10,583 nucleotides of DNA from Bacteroidetes bacterium QS_8_64_10 (GCA_003022505.1 PXTQ01000026.1:1-10583); one strand, 5' to 3'; positions 1-9,356 are shown, counted from the stretch's first letter. Numbers and translations are program-made. Notes: generated from the sequence alone by a model not told the origin.

Positions 1-165
1 CCCGCCGTGACCCGGCAGCACGACCGCGCGCTCGTATCCCTGGCGTTCCAGGGACTCGAGGTAGTCCCGGACGACCCGTTGGAGCGTCTCCTGGCGGAGC
101 GATATCGTCCCGGCGAAGGCCTCGTGTTCTCGCGAGGGACCGACGGGGACTGCCGGCGCGACCAG
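1..165 (-). pseudogene. Creatininase-family amidohydrolase, internal fragment (continues past left edge; 5' part missing)
   Basis: Read on the - strand from about 165 down to 1, the translation begins LVAPAVPVGPSREHEAF, continues AGTISLRQETLQRVV and DYLESLERQGYERAV, and ends at the window edge with VLPGHGG. This order (VAPxxPxGxSxEH, then GTISLxxETL, then a helix, then a GHGG motif) matches the middle of creatininase/creatinine amidohydrolase-family enzymes, which are metal-dependent hydrolases of cyclic or linear amides; the His of GHGG is a metal/active-site residue in the family. Family members normally have about 70 residues before this point carrying the first metal ligands (GSTEQHG...D type). 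Those are absent: the frame stays open above 165 but that DNA encodes the Ig-like protein on the other strand. An ATG at 189-187 could serve as a start only by chance. The substrate cannot be told. The fragment is either a truncated gene or one side of an assembly join. Confidence 0.7.
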
Positions 166-1689
166 CGTCTCGCCGGAGGAAATCCGCATCACGTTTTCCG
201 AGTACGTCGAGCCGAGTTCATTTGCGGAAGCCTTTTCGCTGACGCCCGCGCTGCCGAACGGGCGCCCCGAATTCGACTGGAGCGGGCGCACCGTCACCGT
301 TTCGCTGCCGCCGGAGGCGCTGCGCGACAGCACGACCTACATCGCCACCCTCGGCACAGGACTGCGCGACGTGCGCGGCGTCTCCCTCGATGCGCCCATC
401 ACGCTCGCCTTCGCCACCGGCCCCAAGCTCAACAAGGGCCGCCTGGCCGGTCGGGTCGTCGGCGCTGATCGTGGTCAGCCGCGCGCGAAGGTCAACGTGT
501 TTGCCTACGCCGCGCCCGACTCGTCTCGCCTCGACTCGCTGCCGTCGCGCCCGGCCTACCGCACGCAGGCCGGCTCCAATGGGCGCTTCACGTTCAAATA
601 CCTGCGCGAGCAGCCGTACTTCGTCGTGGCGCTCAGCGACCGGAACGCCAACCAGCAGATCGACCCCGGCGAGCCGTTCGCCGCGCCGCCGCGCCCGCTG
701 ATCTTTGCCGACACGCTGAAGCAGCAGCGCGACACGCTCCGCTGGATCATGACCCGGCGCGACGAGCGCCCTCCCGTGGCGCAGCGCGTTCGCGTGCAGT
801 CGCGCCGGCGGTTCGGCGTGAGCTTCAACGAGGCCGTCCTCCTCACGAGCCGCGCGCCTGACGCCTGGCCGCTCACCGACTCGCTTCCGGCCGCCTCCGA
901 AACCGTGCGGCAGGTTTACATGCGCTCGCAGGCACCGCGCCGCGTGTTTCTGACGACCACCGACACGATGCGCTCCCGCCCGCACTGGATCGCGCCCGGC
1001 GGCGCTGCCGACTCCAGCGGGCAACCGGCTCGCCCCGACACGCTTCGCTTCGATCCCAGCGGCGCTCCGCCCGATACGGCGCAGCTGCGCTTCGGTGGTT
1101 TCCTGCCGGAGCGGCGAACCGGAGGGCGCGGCCCGCTCGTGCTGGGGCCGCGCCAGCACATCCGCCTGCGCTTCAACTTGCCGCCGCCGGACAGTCTGCC
1201 TTCGTTCGTGACGATCACCGCTTCCGCCGGCACCGACACGACCCGCGCTGACACCGCGAGGGCGAGTGCCACCGGTCGCCCACGCTCATTTTTCGCGCAG
1301 ACGAGCAGCGGCACCGTCTACCGCCTGCGCCCCGATCCGCCGCTCAGTCCCGACTCGACGCTCACGGTGCGGGTGACGCTCCCGAGCCGCCCGGACACCA
1401 CCTACCGGCGTCGCTACAAGCGGCTCTCCGAGCGCGAGGTGGGCGGCGTGCTGGGCACGCGCGTGTTTCTTCCGTGGAAGCAGGCAAGCAGTTCGCCCTG
1501 CGCGAGTTGCCGGCCGGCTCGTATCGCGTGCGGATCTTCTGGGATCAGGACGAGGACGGCGCGTGGGACGGCGGGCAGCTCATTCCATACACGCCGCCGG
1601 AACCGATCCGCTGGCTCGCCGAACCGGTCGACGTGCGCGCCCGCTGGGATACGGAGCTGGACACGCTTCGACTGTCGAATGGCGAGTGA
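155..1689 (+). pseudogene. Ig-like (SbsA-type) domain protein, 5'-truncated and frame-disrupted
   Basis: From about 155 one + frame reads VSPEEIRITFSEYV, then PEFDWSGRTVTVSLP and a segment ending PITLAFATG at about 420. This is the pattern of the SbsA-type bacterial Ig-like domain. A second beta-sandwich, like carboxypeptidase regulatory domains, follows at about 437-700 (GRLAGRVVG, then NGRFTFKYL, then ALSDRNANQQIDPGEPF). A long Ser/Thr/Arg/Pro-rich middle runs to about 1440. The expected C-terminal beta domain (FALRELPAGSYRVRIFWDQD, ending at TGA 1687-1689) is in a different frame, entered near 1474, so a net one-base loss (modulo 3) lies between about 1440 and 1474, possibly with a small deletion. 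There is no start codon, signal peptide or lipobox: the 5' end stops at the creatininase junction. Family proteins are exported surface or periplasmic proteins of unknown function. Whether the lesions are real or sequence/assembly errors cannot be decided here. Confidence 0.75.
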
Positions 1690-1884
1690 CGAGTGGCGAA
1701 GGGCGAAGTTTTACCGCAGAGCGTGCAGAGAACGCGGAAGGAGCGAGTTGCAGGTCGCTCAAGTTCATCACATCCAGCACGTCCTTCACGTCAAAATCGA
1801 AGTTCAGAGAGAGAAACGGGACAGACGTGATAGACCTGCGACCTTTCGACTTTTGATCTTTCGACCAGAAATCGCCAATCGAAC
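1690..1884. repeat. Intergenic spacer with degenerate short repeats
   Basis: This 195-bp spacer holds no gene. Its start shows degenerate copies of a gagtggcgaa-like word (1681-1708). A ttaccgcagag...gcagagaacgcgg segment follows at 1711-1740 and resembles 3494-3512. Positions 1764-1799 hold four 9-nt units (ttcatcaca, tccagcacg, tccttcacg, tcaaaatcg). No clear ribosome binding site or terminator is visible before the next start codon. Confidence 0.4.
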
Positions 1885-3447
1885 ATGGAACCTCTTCTCA
1901 CTGCCGAAGCCATGAGCGAGGCCGACCGCTTCGCCATCGAGGAATACGGCATCCCGTCGTTCACGCTGATGGAGACGGCGGGCCGCCGCGTCGCAGGAGC
2001 CACCCTTCGCCGCTACGGATCAGACAACGCCGTATTGTGCCTGTGCGGCAAGGGTAACAACGGCGGCGACGGCCTGGTCGTGGCGCGGCGACTCTATCAA
2101 GAGGGCGCGTCGGTGCGTGTCGTCATGGTGGCGCCGCCGGGTGAGATGAGCGAGGACACTGCCCGCAACGCCGCGCTCCTCCAGCAGCTCGACGAGCAAG
2201 CCGAAAGCGACCGCCTCACGCTCAATATTTTCGAGAACGCAAACCAACTCGGCAGCTACCCTGCGCCCGACCTCATCGTGGACGCGCTTCTCGGCACCGG
2301 GCTGACCAGCGAGCTGCGCTCGCCCGTCCGCGAGATTGCGGTCTGGACGAATCGACAGAGCGCGCCCACGGTGGCCGTGGACGTGCCGACGGGCCTACAC
2401 AGCGATACCGGCCAGCCGCTCGGCGAGGCCGTCCGCGCCGACCTGACGGTGTCGATGGCGGCGCTCAAGGTGGGCCTGGTCGTGGGCAAAGGCCCGGATT
2501 ACGCGGGCGATGCGGAAGCCGTCGAGATCGGCATCCCGCGTTTTGCTCTGGAGCGCGCGGCCCGCGAGCACGGCGGTTGCGCCCGGATGCCTTCGAGCGA
2601 GGACGCGCGGGCGCGCCTGCCGGAACGCGACCGCGACGCACACAAGTACACGGCGGGCCTGGCGCTCGTGGCCGCCGGAGCGCCCGGCATGACCGGAGCA
2701 CCCGTGATGGCGTCCTCGGCGGCGGCGCGCGTGGGAGCCGGAGCCGTCGTCTGCGCCTGCGCCGAGGACATCCAGCCGACGCTCGCGGCCAAGATGACGG
2801 AGGTTATGACGGAGGCGCTGCCCACCACCGAGGGCGGCGGCATCGCCTCCGGGGGCGCCGTCGAGGCGCTGCACGACCGGCTCGACAACGCCGGCAGCCT
2901 GCTCGTCGGTCCCGGCCTGGGCCGCGCTCCCGACACCGAACGCTTCGTACGCGCCCTCCTCCGCGCGCACGACGGCCCCGCCGTGATTGACGCCGACGGC
3001 CTGAACGCGCTCTCCGACCATACTGGTTTTTTGAGCGAGCACGCCGCTGGGCGCTGGGTCCTGACGCCGCACGAGGGCGAGTTCAAGCGGCTGGCGGGTG
3101 AGGAGGCTGATCTTACGGACCGCTTGCGCACAGCGCAAACGTTTGCCGCGCGCTGGAACTGCGTCTTGCTGCTGAAGGGCGCGCCCAGCCTCGTTGCGGC
3201 TCCCGACGGCGCTACCTACGTCAACGCCCCCGGCGGCCCGGCGCTCGCCACCGCCGGCACGGGCGATGTGCTGGCCGGCCTCACGGCGGGGCTGCTGGCG
3301 CAGGGCCTGGAGCCGCTGCCCGCCGCCGCCTGCGCGCTGCATCTGGGCGGGGCCGCCGCCGACCGCTTCGCCGCGCGCCGCCACCCCAACGCGTTGCTCG
3401 CTACGGATCTGCTCGGCGAACTGCCCGACGTGATGCGGGACCTGTGA
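1885..3447 (+). CDS. nnrDE-type (nnr): Bifunctional NAD(P)H-hydrate epimerase / ADP-dependent NAD(P)H-hydrate dehydratase
   Basis: A 520-residue cytosolic metabolite-repair enzyme. NAD(P)H damaged by hydration (NADHX/NADPHX) is epimerised by the N-terminal YjeF_N domain, and the S-epimer is dehydrated back to NAD(P)H by the C-terminal ribokinase-like domain using ADP. The N-domain (about 1-225) shows GKGNNGGDG at 55-63, VDALLGTG at 132-139 and DVPTG at 166-170. The C-domain (about 240-520) shows the KYTAGLALVAAG entry motif (254-265), GPGLGR (342-347), DADGLN (369-374), TPHEGEFKRL (394-403) and the nucleotide-site motif AGTGDVLAG (457-465), whose Asp461 is the expected catalytic residue. The length fits the usual fused protein. 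The ATG at 1885 starts directly at the conserved YjeF_N beginning (LLTAEAMSEADRFAIEEYG). Weak Shine-Dalgarno signals are usual in this lineage, so their absence is not a concern. It is 195 bp after the Ig-like gene and probably not part of an operon with a related function. Confidence 0.95.
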   Translation: MEPLLTAEAMSEADRFAIEEYGIPSFTLMETAGRRVAGATLRRYGSDNAVLCLCGKGNNGGDGLVVARRLYQEGASVRVVMVAPPGEMSEDTARNAALLQQLDEQAESDRLTLNIFENANQLGSYPAPDLIVDALLGTGLTSELRSPVREIAVWTNRQSAPTVAVDVPTGLHSDTGQPLGEAVRADLTVSMAALKVGLVVGKGPDYAGDAEAVEIGIPRFALERAAREHGGCARMPSSEDARARLPERDRDAHKYTAGLALVAAGAPGMTGAPVMASSAAARVGAGAVVCACAEDIQPTLAAKMTEVMTEALPTTEGGGIASGGAVEALHDRLDNAGSLLVGPGLGRAPDTERFVRALLRAHDGPAVIDADGLNALSDHTGFLSEHAAGRWVLTPHEGEFKRLAGEEADLTDRLRTAQTFAARWNCVLLLKGAPSLVAAPDGATYVNAPGGPALATAGTGDVLAGLTAGLLAQGLEPLPAAACALHLGGAAADRFAARRHPNALLATDLLGELPDVMRDL

Positions 3448-3448
3448 G

Positions 3449-3492
3449 GCGTATTGCGTGTTGCTTATTTCGTATTTTGCGTAATGCGTAAA
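3449..3492. repeat. Degenerate heptamer tandem repeat after nnr
   Basis: Immediately after the nnr stop codon the DNA reads gcgtatt, gcgtgtt, gcttatt, tcgtatt as four consecutive 7-nt units (3449-3476). The related words ttgcgtaat and gcgtaa follow. The consensus is GCGTATT. It is AT-richer than its surroundings and has no coding sense. Confidence 0.6.
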
Positions 3493-3494
3493 GA

Positions 3495-3568
3495 ACCGCA
3501 GACCGCGGAGGGCAGACGGCTGTTCCTCATTGAACTTGCATCCCGATTGGGAAATCGCCGTCTGCGGT
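3495..3568. repeat. Two-part inverted repeat upstream of the VanZ-like gene
   Basis: accgcaga (3495-3502) and gcagacggc (3512-3520) are both exact reverse complements of parts of one downstream block, gccgtctgcggt (3557-3568): the first matches 3561-3568 and the second 3557-3565. The two left arms would therefore compete for the same right arm. No T-tract follows, so this is not a standard terminator. It lies 52 bp before the VanZ-like start codon. Confidence 0.4.
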
Positions 3569-3619
3569 CAGCCGCCCGCCGTCCCGAACTTGCAACCTGC
3601 CAACTCGAAACCCTCATCC

Positions 3620-3991
3620 ATGCCCACCAGGTCACCTCCGCGCTTCACGCCTCGCCGCCTCCTCGCGGTGTTCTGGACGCTCGCCATCGTGGTGGCCCTG
3701 TCGCTGCCCGGCAGCAGCGTGCCGGGCCAGAACTGGATTGCCTTCGACAAAGTTGTCCACGCGCTCATGTTTCTCGGCTTCGGCGTGCTTTGGATGAGCA
3801 CCCTCCGGCGTTCCCTCGAAGCACGCGCGGCCTGGGTGCTCGTCTTCGGGCTGGCCTTCGCCGGCCTCACGGAGATGTACCAGGGCTTTCTCCCGTTTGA
3901 TCGCACGCCCGACCTGCTCGACGCCCTGGCCGACGCCGCCGGGCTGGTGCTGGGCGTGGGGTGCTTCTTCGTGCAGCGACGCCTGCGCTAA
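3620..3991 (+). CDS. VanZ-like family small membrane protein
   Basis: A 123-residue inner-membrane protein. After a basic N-terminus (MPTRSPPRFTPRR) come about four hydrophobic segments, at roughly 14-30, 45-60, 70-88 and 100-117. The family signature is present: DKVVHALMFLGFGVLW (43-58), with its Asp-Lys and His, and the polar run LTEMYQGFLPFDRTPDLLDA (83-102), with Glu, Gln and Arg-x-x-Asp, followed by ADAAGLVLG. VanZ itself gives low-level teicoplanin resistance in enterococci, but most family members, like this one, lie away from glycopeptide gene clusters and have no assigned role. The frame is open back to an earlier ATG at 3530, but those 30 residues are polar, lie in the repeat-rich spacer and are not like the family, so the ATG at 3620 is preferred. 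It ends at TAA 3989-3991. Confidence 0.87.
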   Translation: MPTRSPPRFTPRRLLAVFWTLAIVVALSLPGSSVPGQNWIAFDKVVHALMFLGFGVLWMSTLRRSLEARAAWVLVFGLAFAGLTEMYQGFLPFDRTPDLLDALADAAGLVLGVGCFFVQRRLR

Positions 3992-4005
3992 TACCAGCTT
4001 CGCTG

Positions 4006-4063
4006 GTGTGTGTACGTGTGAAGGTCTGTACGTGCATACGTCCACACTTTCATACATCCCTCG
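4006..4063. repeat. Degenerate repeat spacer between the VanZ-like gene and the TonB remnant
   Basis: Variants of a gtacgt/catacg word recur (gtgtacgtgtg, ctgtacgtgcatacg, tccacactttcatac). The segment has no coding sense and runs straight into the TonB-like remnant, so the 5' part of that gene has been replaced by, or deleted up to, this spacer. Confidence 0.35.
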
Positions 4064-4198
4064 GTGAAAAAACTCGGTGCAGGCCTGAACGAAGAAGCCA
4101 TCCGCTGCGTCGAGAAAATGGACTTCAAGCCCGGCAAGCAACGCGGCGAGCCTGTAAACGTGCAGTTCGCGGTGCCCGTCCACTTTTCCCTGGATTGA
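4064..4198 (+). pseudogene. TonB C-terminal domain remnant (3' end of a lost paralog of the next gene)
   Basis: In one + frame, ending at TGA 4196-4198, the translation reads LGAGLNEEAIRCVEKMDF, then KPGKQRGEPVNV, then QFAVPVHFSLD. Over these 41 residues it matches the end of the TonB-type protein at 4359-5033 (LGAGLDEEAIRCVKAMDY onward) at 32 positions. Similarity begins abruptly near 4070. Upstream there is only the repeat spacer, with no transmembrane anchor, linker or first half of the TonB domain. A GTG at 4064 could start a 44-residue peptide, but it would lack most of the fold. The piece is best read as what is left after a tandem duplicate energy-transducer gene lost its 5' part. Many differences are conservative or synonymous, so the copies diverged under selection before the loss. 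Confidence 0.85.
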
Positions 4199-4237
4199 AC
4201 GGGAACTCACCACCCCCGCTTCTGATTCAACCTACAC

Positions 4238-4259
4238 AGCGCGGAAGCGCTTTTGCTTT
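4238..4259 (+). terminator. Possible weak intrinsic terminator after the TonB remnant
   Basis: agcgc (4238-4242) pairs with gcgct (4247-4251) around a GGAA (GNRA-type) loop. It is followed by ttttgcttt. The stem is only 5 bp, so termination would be weak. The position, about 40 nt after the remnant's stop codon, suggests the lost gene's own terminator. Confidence 0.35.
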
Positions 4260-4358
4260 CGCGTGCAAGGTCGTCCGTCGTCATTCGTTCGGTCGGCGCT
4301 TATCGGCAGAACGTTCAAAGTATTTTCGCTGGCCTACCTAACAGCCACGATAACCGCC

Positions 4359-5033
4359 ATGGCTCACAACAAAGATGAAAGCGCCAACCTGCGAAATCGC
4401 TACCCGATCTTCATCGAGCTCGGCCTCGTGGTCGCGCTCGGCCTGCTGATCGCTGCCTTCACGATTCACCTGCCGGAAGCAGAACAGGAGATGCAGGTCA
4501 CGCAGGAGCAAGAGACGGTGCAGATGAAGAAAGTGAAGCAAACCCAGCAGACGAAAGAGCCGCCGCCTCCGCCTGCCCCGCCGGTGCCCGTGGAGGTGCC
4601 CAACGAAGAGAAACTCGAGAAGCAGAAACTCGAACTCGACGCTACGCTCGACGTTAGCGCCTCGAACCCATCGTCGTCGCCCCCGGCGCCGCCCGGCGAC
4701 GGCGAAGAGGAAGAACAGGAGCAAGAAGTCTTCGTCACCGTCGAACAGATGCCGGAGATGAAAGATGGGCTGAAAGCGCTTCGGAATTGCATTGAGTACC
4801 CGGAAATGGCGAAGCGTGCCGGCGTCGAGGGCCGCGTGACCGTGGAGTTCGTGGTCAACAAGAAGGGCAACGTCGAAAACCCCAAAATTCTCGGCGAGAG
4901 CCTCGGAGCGGGCCTGGACGAAGAGGCCATCCGCTGCGTCAAGGCCATGGATTACAAGCCCGGCAAGCAGCGCGGCAATCCCGTGAAGGTGAAGTTTTCA
5001 GTACCGGTCAACTTTTCGCTGGACAAAAACTAA
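4359..5033 (+). CDS. Energy transducer TonB-family protein
   Basis: A 224-residue protein anchored in the inner membrane and spanning the periplasm. TonB-type proteins pass proton-motive energy from ExbB/ExbD to outer-membrane receptors. A short cytoplasmic N-terminus (MAHNKDESANLRNRYP) leads into one membrane helix at about 17-35. A charged, Pro- and Glu-rich periplasmic linker covers about 40-125 (a PPPPPAPPVPVEVP run and a GEEEEQEQE run). A TonB C-terminal domain covers about 135-222 (CIEYPEMAKRAGVEGRVTVEF, then NPKILGESLGAGLDEEA, then GNPVKVKFSVPVNFSLD). The frame extends upstream to 4263, but the ATG at 4359 begins just before the usual anchor and is chosen. No exbB/exbD or receptor gene is adjacent, so partner and cargo are unknown. 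A diverged remnant of a second copy lies just upstream, and a strong terminator follows 37 bp after the stop codon. Confidence 0.88.
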   Translation: MAHNKDESANLRNRYPIFIELGLVVALGLLIAAFTIHLPEAEQEMQVTQEQETVQMKKVKQTQQTKEPPPPPAPPVPVEVPNEEKLEKQKLELDATLDVSASNPSSSPPAPPGDGEEEEQEQEVFVTVEQMPEMKDGLKALRNCIEYPEMAKRAGVEGRVTVEFVVNKKGNVENPKILGESLGAGLDEEAIRCVKAMDYKPGKQRGNPVKVKFSVPVNFSLDKN

Positions 5034-5069
5034 CGCTGGATCCCGGACATAGCGGACGCGCCGCACGTC

Positions 5070-5108
5070 GGCGGTGGACTTTGCGCGAGCAGGTCCACCG
5101 CCTTTTTT
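5070..5108 (+). terminator. Strong intrinsic (Rho-independent) terminator of the TonB-type gene
   Basis: A perfect 10-bp stem, ggcggtggac (5070-5079) with gtccaccgcc (5093-5102), has a 13-nt loop and is followed directly by six T (5103-5108). It lies 37 bp after the TAA at 5031-5033. Confidence 0.92.
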
Positions 5109-5440
5109 GATGCGTGAGAGAGCGGCATCGTTGCAGGGCGATACCGACATTTCCACGTTGAAATCATGCCGGGCGTATTGACAGCCTACCAGCTGTAATC
5201 GTAGTTGTAAGGTTGGGCAGATCGCGTAACGCCTGTCGGCGATCTCCCATACCGTTTGCGAAGTTGATGTCGTGATGTCGATAGTTTGGAAAGCGCCGGA
5301 CTCATAAATCCGCGCTTTCTCGCCTCCGTGAAGGGCACGCCTCGAAACACTTGCATCTCGGCATTGACTAACCAAACCGGTATCACGGGCGGCGGTGCGT
5401 TCACGTGGTCAATCGTCAACCGAAAACCCCCATTTGTCGC
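5109..5440 (+). other. Leader region before treS-mak, no protein gene seen
   Basis: This 332-bp stretch separates the terminator from the trehalose synthase start. No conserved protein can be read on either strand. It holds a TTGACA at 5178-5183 without a convincing -10 partner. Two hairpins follow (5215-5248 and 5289-5319). A 10-codon ORF (ATG 5275 to TAA 5305-5307, MSIVWKAPDS) ends in the second hairpin's loop and is probably chance. The promoter of the carbohydrate genes is expected here but cannot be pinpointed. Confidence 0.5.
5215..5319 (+). promoter_or_regulatory. Pair of bulged hairpins in the treS-mak leader
   Basis: Hairpin 1: ggg (5215-5217), an unpaired C, then agatcgc (5219-5225) pairs with gcgatct (5239-5245) and ccc (5246-5248). 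Hairpin 2: gaaagcgc (5289-5296), an unpaired C, then gga (5298-5300) pairs with tcc (5309-5311) and gcgctttc (5312-5319) around ctcataaa. Both have 10-11 perfect pairs broken by one bulged C on the 5' side. Neither is followed by a T-tract. A regulatory role is inference only. Confidence 0.35.
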
Positions 5441-8881
<3,441 letters not shown>

Positions 8882-9115
8882 CGGTGCTCAAGGGGTTGGG
8901 GGTTCGAGTGTGTTGCGAAGGACGTGATACACCTTTCGGCCTGACGAGCCTGTGACTCGCATTACCACGAACGCTCTTGTGTACATTGCTGCACAATCCA
9001 AAACTCGTCGCGCGTGGCGCTGCCGCGCTCGGGCGTGAAACGATCGACGGCAGCGCCGTCCATTGACCATACGTTCCGAGGCAGCGCCCCGGAACAACAC
9101 TGAACCCCCCAAACA
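8882..9115 (+). other. Intergenic region between treS-mak and the original glgB leader
   Basis: No protein or RNA gene is recognised in these 234 bp, and no T-tract terminator follows treS-mak, so read-through towards glgB is possible. It holds an inverted pair ttgtg (8977-8981)/cacaa (8992-8996) and the hairpin cluster at 9016-9095. The last bases (to 9115) are the ancestral upstream sequence of glgB, judging from the direct repeat that follows. With the adjoining insertion, the gap between treS-mak and glgB is 483 bp. Confidence 0.5.
9016..9095 (+). promoter_or_regulatory. Overlapping hairpins in the ancestral glgB leader
   Basis: ggcgctgccg (9016-9025) pairs perfectly with cggcagcgcc (9048-9057). 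A second hairpin, gttccg (9073-9078) with cggaac (9090-9095), carries another ggcagcgcc (9080-9088) in its loop region. That copy could pair with 9017-9025 instead, so two alternative folds are possible. No T-tract follows either stem. Function is unproven. Confidence 0.3.
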
Positions 9116-9132
9116 CTAATCGCATGGACTGG
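9116..9132. repeat. 17-bp direct repeat, left copy (ancestral glgB start region)
   Basis: ctaatcgcatggactgg here is identical to 9357-9373. It contains an ATG and the codons GAC TGG, the same as the start of glgB (MDW). The two copies lie 241 bp apart and flank the 224-bp insertion, so they look like a target-site duplication. Confidence 0.85.
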
Positions 9133-9150
9133 CTACCGGACAGTTTTTAA
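9124..9150 (+). other. Stranded glgB start: 8-codon stub ORF
   Basis: The ATG at 9124 has the original glgB start context but now reads MDWLPDSF and then TAA (9148-9150), because the fourth codon onward comes from the inserted element. If the old ribosome binding context still works, ribosomes would translate this short peptide upstream of the real gene. Confidence 0.6.
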
Positions 9151-9356
9151 CCTGATTGGGCCGAAAAATCCCCAAAAGAGATTGTCATGCTGAACTTGAT
9201 TCAGCATCTCCAAAAATTCGGCTTCTCGGTTTCTGATGGAGATTCCGCATCGGGGTGCGAAACCGACCAGAGGGAGGTTCACGGAGCGTAGCGTAGTAAA
9301 TGACAAACAGGGATTTTTCGGCCAGTGAAAGACGCTCACGGAAAAGTGTACAGTAG
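9133..9356. mobile_element. 224-bp non-autonomous MITE-like insertion at the glgB start, with nested inverted repeats
   Basis: The ends form an imperfect inverted repeat beginning exactly at the direct-repeat boundaries: ctaccggacagttttt (9133-9148) against the reverse complement of gaaaagtgtacagtag (9341-9356), 12 of 16 positions matching. Inside, ggccgaaaaatccc (9159-9172) is a perfect inverted match of gggatttttcggcc (9310-9323). A small palindrome, atgctgaa/ttcagcat, lies at 9187-9207. On the - strand this part translates as EMLNQVQHDN, a string familiar from spurious ORFs over dispersed intergenic repeats. No transposase fragment is recognisable, so mobility would depend on an enzyme encoded elsewhere. 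Base composition is AT-richer than the flanking genes. The family is not identified. Confidence 0.65.

Noticed and set aside
218..1159. 313-codon open frame on the - strand antisense to the Ig-like gene
   Set aside because: Its Arg/Gly/Ala-rich composition has no family pattern, while the + strand carries recognisable Ig-like domains.
3530..3619. Upstream ATG extending the VanZ-like protein by 30 residues
   Set aside because: The extra residues are translated from an inverted-repeat spacer, are not hydrophobic and do not fit the family's short N-terminus.
3993..4007. Perfect 6-bp hairpin just after the VanZ-like stop codon, as a terminator
   Set aside because: The stem is short, the loop has three bases and a GT-rich stretch follows rather than a T-tract.
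3449..4063. Possible CRISPR array in the repeat-rich spacers
   Set aside because: The units are 7-14 nt, degenerate and contiguous, with no regular unique spacers and no cas genes.
4263..4358. Upstream start extending the TonB-type protein by 32 residues
   Set aside because: It would put a long basic segment before the membrane anchor. The ATG at 4359 gives the usual short cytoplasmic N-terminus.
5178..5206. TTGACA with a following region as a sigma-70 promoter for treS-mak
   Set aside because: No convincing -10 box is found at 16-18 bp, and the Bacteroidota primary sigma factor uses a different consensus.
8977..8996. ttgtg/cacaa inverted repeat as an operator
   Set aside because: The half-sites are only five bases long with no adjacent promoter or regulator gene, so chance is likely.
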